NCBI RefSeq assembly: GCF_000239695.1
Contig: NZ_JH470339.1
Location: forward strand, 89,184 to 153,183
Direction of reading: 5' to 3'
DNA from: Actinomyces graevenitzii C83
GTDB lineage: Bacteria; Actinomycetota; Actinomycetes; Actinomycetales; Actinomycetaceae
Length of the DNA: 64,000 nt
The position numbers and the translations under genes are program-made. Each line of letters opens with the position of its first letter. The stretch's first letter is position 1. Under the pieces are notes generated by a model. It was not told the DNA's origin, searched no databases, and saw only the letters and a program-made list of their open reading frames with translations. Positions 16,993-26,453 of the stretch are shown here, piece after piece.

Positions 16993-18216
16993 TCAATTTG
17001 TTGGCTCAACCAATAAAGCGATAGCTTTGCCTCGCCCCTTATTGCCCTGACGAGTTAATACTATTGTCGCTTGTTTACTACCTTGTAGGTGCAAACGCTT
17101 GCGTAAAGCCTCTGGTTCGACGTCGATCCCGCGCTTGTGAATCTCTAGTGCGCCAATGTCAGCTCGCTTAGCCCAGGCCTTTAAAGCTGAAGGTTTAGTA
17201 GGTAAAACCTGTACAATCTTCCAAGCCCTCACAAACGGCACTAAATCGTTAGGTAATGCACAATTACCTGTTAAATAAGCTAATTGTGGGGCTATTGGGG
17301 CAGCTGTTAATTGTTCGGCAATTTTAGCCACTAAGCCTGCGCGAATTACCGCCCCATCAGGTTCAAATAGATAGTCACCCAGTTCAGACGCAGCTTTAAG
17401 CTGAGTCGGGGTGGTGGAGGGATCACTTTCCGTATCCAGCAGGCGATGGGCGCCGTCGTCGTCAATAACTAAAGCGCTACGACCGCTACCTTCCAGTGCC
17501 AAGTCTCCACACCAAATACCAGCCTCAATAACCGCGCCGTGATCACTAATCCACTGCACGTGAGCGTCACTAGGTAAAGCCGCATAATCAATACCTGGAG
17601 CCACCTTAATGCCCAGGTTAGGTACCTGCTGGCGCCAAGAAAGCACCGTGCTTAGCGCCGGCGACCAAGCCTCAGGGTCACTAATGCGCCGCCCATTAGC
17701 GCGCCGGGCCGGATCGGCAAAAATTGCGTCCACTCCCAGCTGGGCTAAATCTAACTTAGTGGCGTCGGCATTAATTACCTGCACCTGCTCGTAGGGCATC
17801 AGGTTTACTGTGGCCAGGGCGGCGGTAGCCTCATCCAGCTCGACGGCGCTGACCTGCAAGCCCAGCTCAGCCAGGGCCAGGGTGTCAGAGCCAATTCCGC
17901 AACCCATGTCGGCCACATGCCTAGCACCGGCCTTAACGAAGCGCTGTGCGTGTAGCGCGGCCACCTGCAGCCGACTAGCCTGCTCCACGCCGTCGGGAGT
18001 AAACAGCATGCGCTGGGCGTAGGGGCCAAACTTGGCCTGGGCCTTGTCTCGCAAACGCTGCTGAGTTAGGGCGGCCGCAATCAGCTCGGGAGAGTAGCCC
18101 TGCTTGCGCAGTGCCACGGCCACTTTCAATGCCTGATCAGGCTGGTAATCGGGAAGGTTGGCTAGGAGCTGCCAGCCTTCAGGGGTCAACAGCGGTGCGA
18201 AGGTGGTAGCGTCCAT
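16993..18216 (-). CDS. SAM-dependent methyltransferase with THUMP-like C-terminal domain
   Basis: Class I methyltransferase of 407 residues. The SAM-binding motif is VADMGCGIGSDTLALA (about residues 99-114), followed by acidic ELDEAT. FADPARRANGRR is the catalytic-loop region typical of an actinobacterial family annotated as THUMP-like methyltransferase. The C-terminal part (WAKRADIGALEIHKRGIDV, then LHLQGSKQATIVLTR) fits the THUMP-like domain. The substrate is probably RNA, but this is inference. I use the ATG at 18216; the frame runs to 18276 but the extra residues are not conserved-looking. It is divergent from groES. Confidence 0.85.
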   Translation of the reverse strand: MDATTFAPLLTPEGWQLLANLPDYQPDQALKVAVALRKQGYSPELIAAALTQQRLRDKAQAKFGPYAQRMLFTPDGVEQASRLQVAALHAQRFVKAGARHVADMGCGIGSDTLALAELGLQVSAVELDEATAALATVNLMPYEQVQVINADATKLDLAQLGVDAIFADPARRANGRRISDPEAWSPALSTVLSWRQQVPNLGIKVAPGIDYAALPSDAHVQWISDHGAVIEAGIWCGDLALEGSGRSALVIDDDGAHRLLDTESDPSTTPTQLKAASELGDYLFEPDGAVIRAGLVAKIAEQLTAAPIAPQLAYLTGNCALPNDLVPFVRAWKIVQVLPTKPSALKAWAKRADIGALEIHKRGIDVEPEALRKRLHLQGSKQATIVLTRQGNKGRGKAIALLVEPTN

Positions 18217-18300
18217 GCCTAGATAATGCCATAGGTGGCTCGCGCAAACTCCACCGTAACGCCACCGTAACTCCACCGTGGGCGAAAGTTCAGACAGATT

Positions 18301-18327
18301 TTGGCACTCGCGTTGACTGAGTGCTAA
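18301..18327 (+). promoter_or_regulatory. CIRCE operator (HrcA site) of groES
   Basis: TTGGCACTC, nine bases, GAGTGCTAA: a near-perfect match to the CIRCE inverted repeat TTAGCACTC-N9-GAGTGCTAA bound by the heat-shock repressor HrcA. Confidence 0.93.
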
Positions 18328-18341
18328 CGGCGTCGTAAGTT
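18313..18341 (+). promoter_or_regulatory. Promoter of groES overlapping CIRCE
   Basis: TTGACT at 18313-18318 and TAAGTT at 18336-18341 are spaced by 17 bases. The -35 lies inside the spacer of the CIRCE element, so HrcA binding would directly block RNA polymerase. The leader to the ATG is about 105 bases. Confidence 0.65.
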
Positions 18342-18453
18342 ATTAACCGTTAAGGCATGTTCCACATGCCCTCCGGCTTGCTGTGCCGCTGACCCCCGCG
18401 ACGGCAGAGGTATGGCAGCTGCGGGGCATACTATGCGTAAAGGAGGAGTCGTT

Positions 18454-18750
18454 ATGTCCGTCTCCATCAAGCCGCTCGAGGACCGCGTGGTCATCCAGAC
18501 CGTCGAGGCCGAGCAGACCACCTCTTTCGGTCTTGTCCTGCCCGACACTGCCAAGGAAAAGCCCCAGGAGGGCAAGGTTGTGGCAGTAGGCCCCGGCCGC
18601 ATTGACGACAATGGCAAGCGCGTTCCGGTGGACGTCGCTGAGGGCGACCTGGTCATCTACTCCAAGTACGGCGGCACTGAGGTCAAGTACGACGGCGAAG
18701 AGTACCTAATCCTCTCCGCTCGCGACATCCTAGCTGTGGTTACCAAGTAA
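18454..18750 (+). CDS. groES: GroES co-chaperonin
   Basis: 98-residue co-chaperonin that caps the GroEL cavity. Diagnostic segments are [11 protein letters not shown] at the start, the mobile loop [24 protein letters not shown], and [28 protein letters not shown] at the end. The ATG at 18454 has an excellent AGGAGG-type site; an upstream in-frame start at 18412 lacks one. No groEL follows: a terminator lies 17 bases after the stop and the next gene is guaB. Actinobacteria often carry groEL elsewhere, so groES alone is not a defect. Confidence 0.96.
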   Translation: MSVSIKPLEDRVVIQTVEAEQTTSFGLVLPDTAKEKPQEGKVVAVGPGRIDDNGKRVPVDVAEGDLVIYSKYGGTEVKYDGEEYLILSARDILAVVTK

Positions 18751-18766
18751 CCTTCCCAGCTTGTGC

Positions 18767-18795
18767 GGCCCGTCCCGGTAGGGGCGGGCCTTTTT
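18767..18795 (+). terminator. Terminator after groES
   Basis: GGCCCGTCCC (18767-18776) pairs with GGGGCGGGCC (18781-18790), one G-U pair, four-base loop, then five T. Confidence 0.9.
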
Positions 18796-18884
18796 GTTTG
18801 CGTGGAAGCTATTAGCGCACGTCAAACGCAACTGCCCGTGCAGGCATTAAAACTTGAGCTGACAGGTAAAAGCGCTGGCGGGGC

Positions 18885-18999
18885 GTCCGTGAGACCGGAG
18901 GGTGGGTGCCCGCAAAGCCAAAGGGGCAGATGCCGAGAAACCGGAGGGCAGGCGTCCGCTAAACCAAGGGGTAGGCGCCCGCAAAACCGGAGGATAAAA
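18885..18999. repeat. Five degenerate 22-24 bp tandem repeats
   Basis: Units starting at 18885, 18908, 18932, 18954 and 18977 share the pattern GYCCGCNAAACCRRAGG followed by GGNAGGC. Units alternate in detail (1/3/5 carry ACCGGAGG, 2/4 carry CCAAGGGG or CCAAAGGGG), as if a two-unit block was duplicated. A frame is open through it from 18763 but has no ribosome site and I do not call it a gene. Confidence 0.75.
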
Positions 19000-19053
19000 A
19001 CCGCAGCTTTATAAGGTGCAAAAAGCCACCTTTGTGAGACCTTGGAACCTTAA

Positions 19054-20598
<1,545 letters not shown>

Positions 20599-20636
20599 CT
20601 CCAGCAAGTACAGACAAATACAGACATATACAGGCA

Positions 20637-20691
20637 AAATCGTCCGTTCCCTATAAAAATTCCATGGGGTTTTATAGGGAACGGACGATTT
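20637..20691. terminator. 22-bp perfect inverted repeat after guaB
   Basis: Arms 20637-20658 and 20670-20691 are perfect complements across 22 bases with an 11-base loop; A-rich and T-rich ends flank a GC core (CGTCCGTTCCC). It fits a bidirectional terminator between guaB and the minus-strand array, although the length is unusual. Just before it ACAGACAAAT-type decamers repeat three times (20611-20640). Confidence 0.8.
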
Positions 20692-20813
20692 GTCAGTATT
20701 TGCGAGTGCCAACCGCCTGGCGAAGTCAAAGACTTATACAAACTTATACAGATACTTAGGCAGAACGTGACCCTGCCTAGCGAATGATCTGAATCCAGAC
20801 TTGGCCGAGTTTT

Positions 20814-20881
20814 AGGACTGGTATAGCTTAAGGACAGGTCTAGCTTTGGGATGGGTCTAGCTTAGGGACTTGTCTAGCTTC
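20814..20881. repeat. Four 17-bp tandem repeats
   Basis: Units at 20814, 20831, 20848 and 20865 follow RGGAYNGGTCTAGCTTA with a few changes (first unit GGTATAGCTT). Weaker related words (ATGGGCTTTAAGC, ACCTAGCTGC) continue to about 20935. No gene overlaps. Confidence 0.8.
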
Positions 20882-21082
20882 AAACCTGGATGGGCTTTAA
20901 GCCTTGTCTGGTTATGGACATTACCTAGCTGCTATGTCTAGACATATTTCAGCGCACTTGAACCATCACTTCCTCTGTGTGGTGATGCTGTGCTGAACCA
21001 AGTCAGTGGTGGGCTCGCCTCGAAATCACTTCCCCATACGGTATGCTGCCGTGAGCTTCTCTTATGAATCAGCAACTAAGAC
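20882..21082. other. Non-coding stretch at the downstream end of the cassette array
   Basis: Apart from decaying TAGCTT-like words and a short imperfect dyad around 20965-20985 (ATCACTTCC, GTGGTGAT), I see no gene. It borders the last remnant of the array. Confidence 0.4.
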
Positions 21083-21221
21083 TTATGGTGTGGTGCCGTA
21101 GGAGTCAGCGTTTCATCATGTCCTATAACACTCCGTGATCGTCAGAGTCTCCCCAAATTGTTGAAGACGGAGATATAGCCAACGCAGGAATCAATAAACA
21201 AATCAGAGGATTAGCGTTCAC
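21083..21221 (-). pseudogene. Remnant 1 of the PKD-domain secreted protein gene
   Basis: Minus-strand remnant with both ends but no middle. It opens with GTG at 21221 overlapping the stop of the lipoprotein gene, encodes a signal-like start (VNANPLICLLIPALAIS), and hits a stop about 32 codons in. After a few bases, the last codons of the intact copies reappear (ADSYGTTP, stop at 21083-21085). About 630 bases found in intact copies are missing. It is the most reduced of the five copies. Confidence 0.8.
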
Positions 21222-21939
21222 GGTTGGTGGCGCCTATTACAATCCACTGTGTTCCGTTATATTCAAGTTTCACGGCTGCCCAGCGCGCTTGTTTCTCTCC
21301 ATGTTCAATTCTGCCATCACCGTTATACTGTGTTACGGCTTCGCGTTCAAAATCTACTTGTATTACTATCCCATCTTTAAAATCATATCTACGAAAAGCT
21401 TTAATAAATGTAATTGCGACTGGGCTGCTCCATCCTCCTTTGTTGTGTACTTCTTGTGCTTTTTCTACAGGCTTAGTAGCTGTGTCAGTATTACCTGGAC
21501 ACAATTCTTTGTACTCATTAGTGCTGCCGGATACGTAAATGTAGTAGTTCAGTTGCACCCAATATTTAGCTGTTGCGATCGCACCATCGTCATTGTTGAC
21601 GGTGATTAGTTCAGGTTTGGGTGGTGGTGGTGTGGCCAGGGCCTGCTTTTTGGCCTCCGCTAGCTCTGGCGTCATGATGAGTGTTGGGCTAGCAGTCGCT
21701 GTAGGCGTGCCAGTTACAGTAGGCGTACCAGTCGCTGTAGGTGCGTCGCTAGCCTCGCTGCCGGCTTTTGGCGTGGCTGTAGCTGCTTTGGTGTGTGTGC
21801 TGACGACGGCGGCCTTAGTGCTGCCAGTACTTGAAGAGCTTTGCCCTTGATTGTCACTACACCCACTCAATCCCGAGCAGGCCAGCAGAGTTAAAGCCAA
21901 TGCCACCTGTAGGTGCCGTTTAGTTGGTGGTTTCTTCAT
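21211..21939 (-). CDS. DUF6318-like lipoprotein, array copy 1
   Basis: 242-residue lipoprotein. Basic start MKKPPTKR, hydrophobic ALALTLLACSGL, then lipobox LSGC, so it is lipidated and held on the outer face of the membrane. A Ser/Thr/Ala/Pro linker with TATGTPTVTGTPT-type repeats leads to a proline knot TPPPPKPELITVN and a C-terminal globular domain: GAIATAKYWVQLNYYIY, a Cys in LCPGN, GGWSSPVAITFIKAFRRYDF, VQVDFEREA and LEYNGTQW. The plan resembles actinobacterial DUF6318 lipoproteins (tentative). Ribosome site GGGGGAAA. It is the most downstream copy of five. Confidence 0.85.
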   Translation of the reverse strand: MKKPPTKRHLQVALALTLLACSGLSGCSDNQGQSSSSTGSTKAAVVSTHTKAATATPKAGSEASDAPTATGTPTVTGTPTATASPTLIMTPELAEAKKQALATPPPPKPELITVNNDDGAIATAKYWVQLNYYIYVSGSTNEYKELCPGNTDTATKPVEKAQEVHNKGGWSSPVAITFIKAFRRYDFKDGIVIQVDFEREAVTQYNGDGRIEHGEKQARWAAVKLEYNGTQWIVIGATNRER

Positions 21940-22018
21940 TGTGTTTCCCCCATGATTTATCTAATTGCTAGTGGTAATAAATCATTGCCGAAAATTTGAA
22001 GTAGTGCCTAAGAATCTC

Positions 22019-22277
22019 TTATGGTGTAATGCCGTAGGAATCAGCAATGTAGAGATTGAACGGGTTGGATGTTTTGGTGGTGGTGACTGTGCCGTTGACT
22101 TGGTGCCATTGGGTTTGTTCGGCGATACGCCACCGGGTCGTCCAAGAAGTACGTAACCTATGCACTTATAACAAAAGAATTTCCGCTTGCATCGGCATCG
22201 CCATCAGAGACTAACTCTGCAGGAGTTGATAGGATGAGAGTAGGAATTAATGGATAAATTGATTGTTTAACGTTCAC
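22019..22277 (-). pseudogene. Remnant 2 of the PKD-domain secreted protein gene
   Basis: It starts with GTG at 22277, overlapping the stop of the upstream lipoprotein gene by 11 bases, and reads a signal-like VNVKQSIYPLIPTLIL, then a stop after about 39 codons. Past the stop, in another frame, the C-terminal part of the PKD gene resumes: LRTSW, TRWRIAEQTQWHQVNG, TVTTTKTSNPFNLYIADSYG, with stop at 22019-22021. The central two thirds, including the PKD motif, are deleted. Confidence 0.85.
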
Positions 22278-22983
22278 GATTAACCGCCTCTTTAACTATC
22301 CATTGTGTTCCATTGTATTCGAGTTTTACGCCCGCCCAGCGTGATTGCTTTGGATTATTTTTAATTTTTCCGTCGCCACCATAGCTAGTGTAAGCTTCGC
22401 GTTCAAAATCCACTTGTATAACTACATCGTCTTTGAAATCAGTCCTGCGAAATGCATCAGTAAATTTCACAGTAACTGGATTACTCCAGCCACCTCTAGC
22501 GTGATTTTCGGTTGCGTATTTTACTGGTGTGATAGCTGTGGACTCATCACCGTTACATAGTGCTTTGTATTCATCTACTTTTCCGGTGGTGTAGATGTAG
22601 TAGTGCAGTTGCACCCAGTATTTGGCTGTGGCTATGGCACCGTCATCATTGTTGACAGTGATTAGTTCTGGTTTGGGTGGTGGCGGCGTGGCTAGTGCCT
22701 GCTTCTTAGCCTCCACCAGTTCTGGGGTCATGATGAGTGTTGGGCTAGCAGTCGCCGAGGGCGTGCCACTTGCGGTAGACGTGCCAGTATCCTTAGCTTT
22801 GCCGCTGCTCTTGGGCGTGGCGGTGGCTTTCGTGTTGTGCGTACTGGCGACGGCGGCCTTACCGCTGCCAGCATTTGCAGCGCCTTGCTCTTGGCCTCCG
22901 CTACACCCGGCTAGGCATGAACAGGCCAGCAGGGTTAAGGCCAATGCTGCTTGAAGCTGGCGTTTATATGCTGGTGTCTTCAT
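22267..22983 (-). CDS. DUF6318-like lipoprotein, array copy 2
   Basis: 238 residues from the ATG at 22983, which has a GAGGGAAA ribosome site; an in-frame ATG at 23004 lacks one. Signal MKTPAYKRQLQAALALTLLA, lipobox LAGC, then a Ser/Ala/Lys linker (KATATPKSSGKAKD). The stretch from MTPELVEAKKQALATPPPP through GAIATAKYWVQLHYYIY is almost identical to the other copies, while the distal domain has diverged (GDESTAITPVKYATENHARG, VYTSYGG-like region). It overlaps remnant 2 by 11 bases at its 3' end. Confidence 0.87.
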   Translation of the reverse strand: MKTPAYKRQLQAALALTLLACSCLAGCSGGQEQGAANAGSGKAAVASTHNTKATATPKSSGKAKDTGTSTASGTPSATASPTLIMTPELVEAKKQALATPPPPKPELITVNNDDGAIATAKYWVQLHYYIYTTGKVDEYKALCNGDESTAITPVKYATENHARGGWSNPVTVKFTDAFRRTDFKDDVVIQVDFEREAYTSYGGDGKIKNNPKQSRWAGVKLEYNGTQWIVKEAVNRER

Positions 22984-23077
22984 TGTGTTTCCCTCATGAT
23001 TCATCTACGTTGATTCATCTAATTACGAGTGGCATAAGCCGTTGCTGAAAAAATTGAAGTAGTGCCTTGAAAATCTT

Positions 23078-23848
23078 TTACGGCGTGGTGCCGTAGGAAT
23101 CAGCGAAGTAGAGGTTGAACGGGCTTGAGGTTTCGGTGGTAGTGACTGTTCCGTTGACTTGATGCCATTGGGCCTGTCCGGCGATGCGCCACCTAGCACT
23201 CCAGGAAGTGCGCAACTTAATCACGTATCCGTTGCCGGTAATTTCGTAGGGGTGGCTGACAGTGTAGTTAGGGTATGGAGTGCCTGGATCAGTGGTCTCA
23301 AAGGTTTGGCCGTCTCCCCAGTCCCAGTTAAAAGACACAGGGGTCGCCTCAACCTCAATGGGTGTACCTAGCAAGGTGATGTTGAAGGTTTGTTTATCTG
23401 GGCTGGTCCAAACCATCATGGGTTGCTTGAAGATAACGAAAATCTCCCCGCTGGGGTAGCGGTTTATGCCCGATCCGTGTGGGATGAGGCGGGCGACTTG
23501 TTCGTTACTGATAGTGGTAGGGCCGGCTGCTAGGGGTGCGCCGGTGTTGACTTGGGCGGTGCATTCCTCAGGAGGCCCTGGCGCTATCCCCATTGTCATG
23601 AGTACTTCTAGCCGTGGCAGTATGCATTTTTGGGCGTATTCTTCAGCGGCTCGTTTAGCTGCTTCAGGGTCTACTGGCCCGGCTGGCTCGGCCACCGCAG
23701 AAAAACCATCAGGACTAGTCGTACTCTCACCTCGGCCTACGATGATTCCATTGTTGTTGTTATCAATTTCTCCCCAGTCGCTTACTTCTGAAGGAGGTGA
23801 TAAAGCGATTATTGGTAGCAATACATAGGCTAGTTTATTGATCTGCAT
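23078..23848 (-). CDS. PKD-domain secreted protein, intact copy A
   Basis: 256-residue secreted protein following lipoprotein copy 3, whose stop it overlaps by 14 bases. A short signal (KLAYVLLPIIALSPP) is followed by an acidic/Gly region, VAEPAGPVDPEAAKRAAEEY, a Cys pair, and a beta domain with a PKD signature: VSFNWDWGDGQTFETTD, then YPNYTVSHPYEITG. It ends in SPFNLYFADSYGTTP. It has no anchor motif, so it could be released or held by the neighbouring lipoprotein. From SNEQVARLIPHGSG to the end it is almost identical to copy B, and the first 110 residues vary. The start is ATG at 23848. Confidence 0.87.
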   Translation of the reverse strand: MQINKLAYVLLPIIALSPPSEVSDWGEIDNNNNGIIVGRGESTTSPDGFSAVAEPAGPVDPEAAKRAAEEYAQKCILPRLEVLMTMGIAPGPPEECTAQVNTGAPLAAGPTTISNEQVARLIPHGSGINRYPSGEIFVIFKQPMMVWTSPDKQTFNITLLGTPIEVEATPVSFNWDWGDGQTFETTDPGTPYPNYTVSHPYEITGNGYVIKLRTSWSARWRIAGQAQWHQVNGTVTTTETSSPFNLYFADSYGTTP

Positions 23849-24548
23849 GATTAACCGCTTCTACTACGATCCATTGTGTGCCGTTATATTCAACTCTTAC
23901 TCCAGCCCATCGCAGTTGCTTGTCAAATCGTTCAATACTTCCGTTGCCGTTATATTGAACAAAAGGGGCACGTTCAAATTCTACTTGTATTACTATATGG
24001 TTTTTAATATCAGATCTGCGGAAAGCTTTAGTAAATTTAATTGTGACTGGCTCGCTCCATCCACCTTTAGCGTGAATGTCTTTCATTTTCTCTATAGGTT
24101 TGGTAGCTATATAAGTGCTGCCAGGACATAATTCTTGGTATTCGGAAGCTTTACCGCTGGTGTAGATGTAATAATCCAGTTGCACCCAGTACTTGGCTGT
24201 AGCGATAGCACCGTCGTCGCTGTTGACTGTGATCAGCTCTGGTTTGGGTGGTGGCGGCGTGGCTAGGGCACGTTTCTTGGAAGCCTTCAGCTCTGGGGTC
24301 ATGATGAGTGTTGGGTTGGCAGTCGCCGAGGGTGTGCCACTTGCGGTAGACGTGCCAGTAGCCTTGCTGTTGGCTTTTGGCGTGGCGGCGCCTGCTTTAG
24401 TGTGTACATTGGCGACGACGGCCTTGCTGCTGCCAGCATTTGCAGCGCCCTGCTCTTGGCCCCCGCTACACCCAGTCAACCCTGAACAAGCCAGCAGGGT
24501 TAAAGCCAACGCCACCTGTAGGTGGTGTTTAGTTGGTGGTGTTTTCAT
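23835..24548 (-). CDS. DUF6318-like lipoprotein, array copy 3
   Basis: 237 residues from the ATG at 24548, preceded by GGGGGAAA; an in-frame ATG at 24575 lacks such a site. Signal MKTPPTKHHLQVALALTLLA, lipobox LTGC, linker GAATPKANSKATGTSTASGT, then the conserved segment and the variable distal domain. It ends in VEAVNHADQ instead of NRE and overlaps the intact PKD gene copy A by 14 bases. This lipoprotein/PKD pair is one of the two complete cassettes. Confidence 0.87.
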   Translation of the reverse strand: MKTPPTKHHLQVALALTLLACSGLTGCSGGQEQGAANAGSSKAVVANVHTKAGAATPKANSKATGTSTASGTPSATANPTLIMTPELKASKKRALATPPPPKPELITVNSDDGAIATAKYWVQLDYYIYTSGKASEYQELCPGSTYIATKPIEKMKDIHAKGGWSEPVTIKFTKAFRRSDIKNHIVIQVEFERAPFVQYNGNGSIERFDKQLRWAGVRVEYNGTQWIVVEAVNHADQ

Positions 24549-24643
24549 TGTGTTTCCCCCGTGATTAATCTGCATTGATTTATCTAATTACGAGTGGCTA
24601 TAAGCCGTTGCCGAAAAGTTTGAAGTAGTGCCTTGAAAATCTT

Positions 24644-24931
24644 TTATGGTGTAGTGCCGTAGGGGTCGGCAATATACAAGTTGAACGGTGACGAGGTTTC
24701 TGTAGTAGTTACTGTCCAGTTGACCTGGTGTCATTCGGGTTGGCCGGCTATGTGCCAACGGTCCGGCCGGCTCAGCCACCGCAGAAAAACCACCAGGGGC
24801 AGTCGTAGTCTCACCTCTACCAAAGATAAAGCTACTTCCGTCGTCATCAGTTTTTCCCAGTTATCTGCGTTTGTGGGCAATGATAATGCGAGCACAGGAA
24901 CTAATAAACAAGCTAATTGATTAATCTTCAC
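24644..24931 (-). pseudogene. Remnant 3 of the PKD-domain secreted protein gene
   Basis: It starts with GTG at 24931 overlapping the stop of lipoprotein copy 4. The first 22 codons match the family (MKINQLACLLVPVLALSLP), then the frame slips near 24860; in the next frame the family text continues as GRGETTTAPGGFSAVAEPAG. After that an internal deletion joins it to the end region RWHIAGQPE, where a TGG Trp codon of intact copies is TGA, and the text goes on to YIADPYGTTP. One frameshift, one deletion of roughly 480 bases and one nonsense change make it non-functional. Confidence 0.9.
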
Positions 24932-25619
24932 GGTTAAACGCCTCTTTTACGATCCATTGAGAGCCGTTATATTCGAGCTTTACGCCTGCATAACGTGATT
25001 GCTTTGGGTGATATTCAATTTTGCCGTCGCTATCGTAGTGATTTACGCCTTCACGGTCGAAATCTACTTGTATCACTACATCGTTTTTAAAATCAGATCT
25101 CCGGAAAGCGGCTGTAAATTTAAGCGTAACTGGGGCTACCCAGCCACCTTCTGACTGATTACGAGTTGCGTCTTCTACAGGTTTAGTGGCAATAGATCCA
25201 TTACCGGGGCATAGCTTTTTATATTCATCTACTTTGCCGGTGGTGTAAATGTAGTAGTAGAGCTGTACCCAGTATTTGGCGGTGGCTATGGCGCCGTCGT
25301 CGCTGTTGACGGTGATTAGTTCAGGTTTGGGTGGGGGCTGGGTGTTGCGGGCTTGTTTTCTGGCGGCCTCAAGTTCTGGTGACAAGGTTGCGGTTAGACT
25401 GGCGGACGCTGTGGGTGTGCTAGTGCTTTTAGCCTTGCTGCTGGTTTTTGATGTGGCTGTAGCTGCTTTGGTGTGTGTGCTGGCGACGGCGGCCTTACTG
25501 CTGCCAGCATTTGCAGGGCCTTGCTCTTGGCTCTCACTACACCCAGCTAGGCCTGAACAAGCAAGCAGGGTTAAGGACAATGTCACTTGAAAATGCTGCT
25601 TAGTTATCAAGGTTTCCAT
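24921..25619 (-). CDS. DUF6318-like lipoprotein, array copy 4
   Basis: 232 residues, the shortest copy. Signal METLITKQHFQVTLSLTLLA, lipobox LAGC, linker ATATSKTSSKAKSTSTPTA. The connector is ELEAARKQARNTQPPPKPEL, differing from the ATPPPPKPEL of the others, but the following YWVQLYYYIYTTGKVDEYK block is near-identical to copy 2. The distal domain keeps FRRSDFKNDVVIQVDFDRE and LEYNGSQWIVKEAFN. It is followed by the broken PKD remnant 3, so this cassette is half functional. Confidence 0.87.
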   Translation of the reverse strand: METLITKQHFQVTLSLTLLACSGLAGCSESQEQGPANAGSSKAAVASTHTKAATATSKTSSKAKSTSTPTASASLTATLSPELEAARKQARNTQPPPKPELITVNSDDGAIATAKYWVQLYYYIYTTGKVDEYKKLCPGNGSIATKPVEDATRNQSEGGWVAPVTLKFTAAFRRSDFKNDVVIQVDFDREGVNHYDSDGKIEYHPKQSRYAGVKLEYNGSQWIVKEAFNRED

Positions 25620-25682
25620 TGTGTTTCCTAATGATTTATCTGCGTTGATTAATCAAATTTGAAGTGTTGCCGCGAAAATCTC

Positions 25683-26453
25683 TTATGGTGTGGTTCCGTA
25701 GGAATCAGCGATATACAGGTTGAAGGGGCTTGAGGTTTCGGTGGTGGTGACTGTTCCGTTGACTTGGTGCCATTGGGTTTGGCCGGCTATGCGCCAGCGG
25801 GCCGACCAGGAAGTACGCAGCCTAATCACATATCCGTTGCCGGTTACCTCATAGGGGTGGCTGACACTGTAGTTAGGGTATGGGGTGCCCGGGTCAGTAG
25901 TCTCGAAGGTTTGGCCGTCTCCCCAGTCCCAGTTAAAAGACACAGGGGTCGCCTCAACCTCGATGGCTGTGCCTAGTAGGGTGATGTTGAAGGTTTGTTT
26001 ATCTGGGCTGGTCCACACCATCATGGGTTGTTTGAAAATAACGAAGATTTCACCGCTGGGGTAACGGTTTATACCTGAGCCGTGTGGGATCAGGCGGGCT
26101 ACTTGTTCGTTACTGACCGTGGTAGGACCAGCAGCCAGTGGCGCGCCAGTGTTGGCTTGGGCAGCGCATTCCTGGGGGGTAGTTACCTCGGTTTTATCCA
26201 GGAGGGCGGCTAATGTCGGTATCGCGACGCAATGGAAGCGGTACTTTTCAGCTGCTCGTTTAGCTGCTTCAGGGTCTACCGGCCCGGCTGGCTCAGCCAC
26301 CGCCGAAAAACCACCAGGCCTGGTTGCTCGCTCACTATGACGGACAATGATGCCTGTTCCATTGTCGCCAATTTCTACGCTATTATCTGGAGGATTACCA
26401 TTTGCTAAAGTAAGTATTGGAACTATCAGATAAATCAGCTTATTAAATTTCAC
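25683..26453 (-). CDS. PKD-domain secreted protein, intact copy B
   Basis: 256 residues, GTG start at 26453 overlapping the stop of lipoprotein copy 5 by 11 bases. Signal MKFNKLIYLIVPILTLANG, then an acidic/Asn region, GFSAVAEPAGPVDPEAAKRA, Cys-containing variable section, and the PKD-like domain (FNWDWGDGQTFETTDPGT). It ends in YIADSYGTTP. The C-terminal 150 residues differ from copy A at only a handful of positions, pointing to recent duplication or gene conversion. The function is unknown; PKD domains usually mediate protein or glycan contacts at the surface. Confidence 0.87.
   Translation of the reverse strand: MKFNKLIYLIVPILTLANGNPPDNSVEIGDNGTGIIVRHSERATRPGGFSAVAEPAGPVDPEAAKRAAEKYRFHCVAIPTLAALLDKTEVTTPQECAAQANTGAPLAAGPTTVSNEQVARLIPHGSGINRYPSGEIFVIFKQPMMVWTSPDKQTFNITLLGTAIEVEATPVSFNWDWGDGQTFETTDPGTPYPNYSVSHPYEVTGNGYVIRLRTSWSARWRIAGQTQWHQVNGTVTTTETSSPFNLYIADSYGTTP

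Noticed and set aside
18763..19014. Open frame through the repeats after groES
   Set aside because: It starts inside the groES terminator, has no ribosome site and is made of repeat sequence.
20600..21080. CRISPR array or tRNA in repeat-rich spacer
   Set aside because: Repeats are short and contiguous without spacers of constant length, and no cloverleaf or T-loop pattern is visible.
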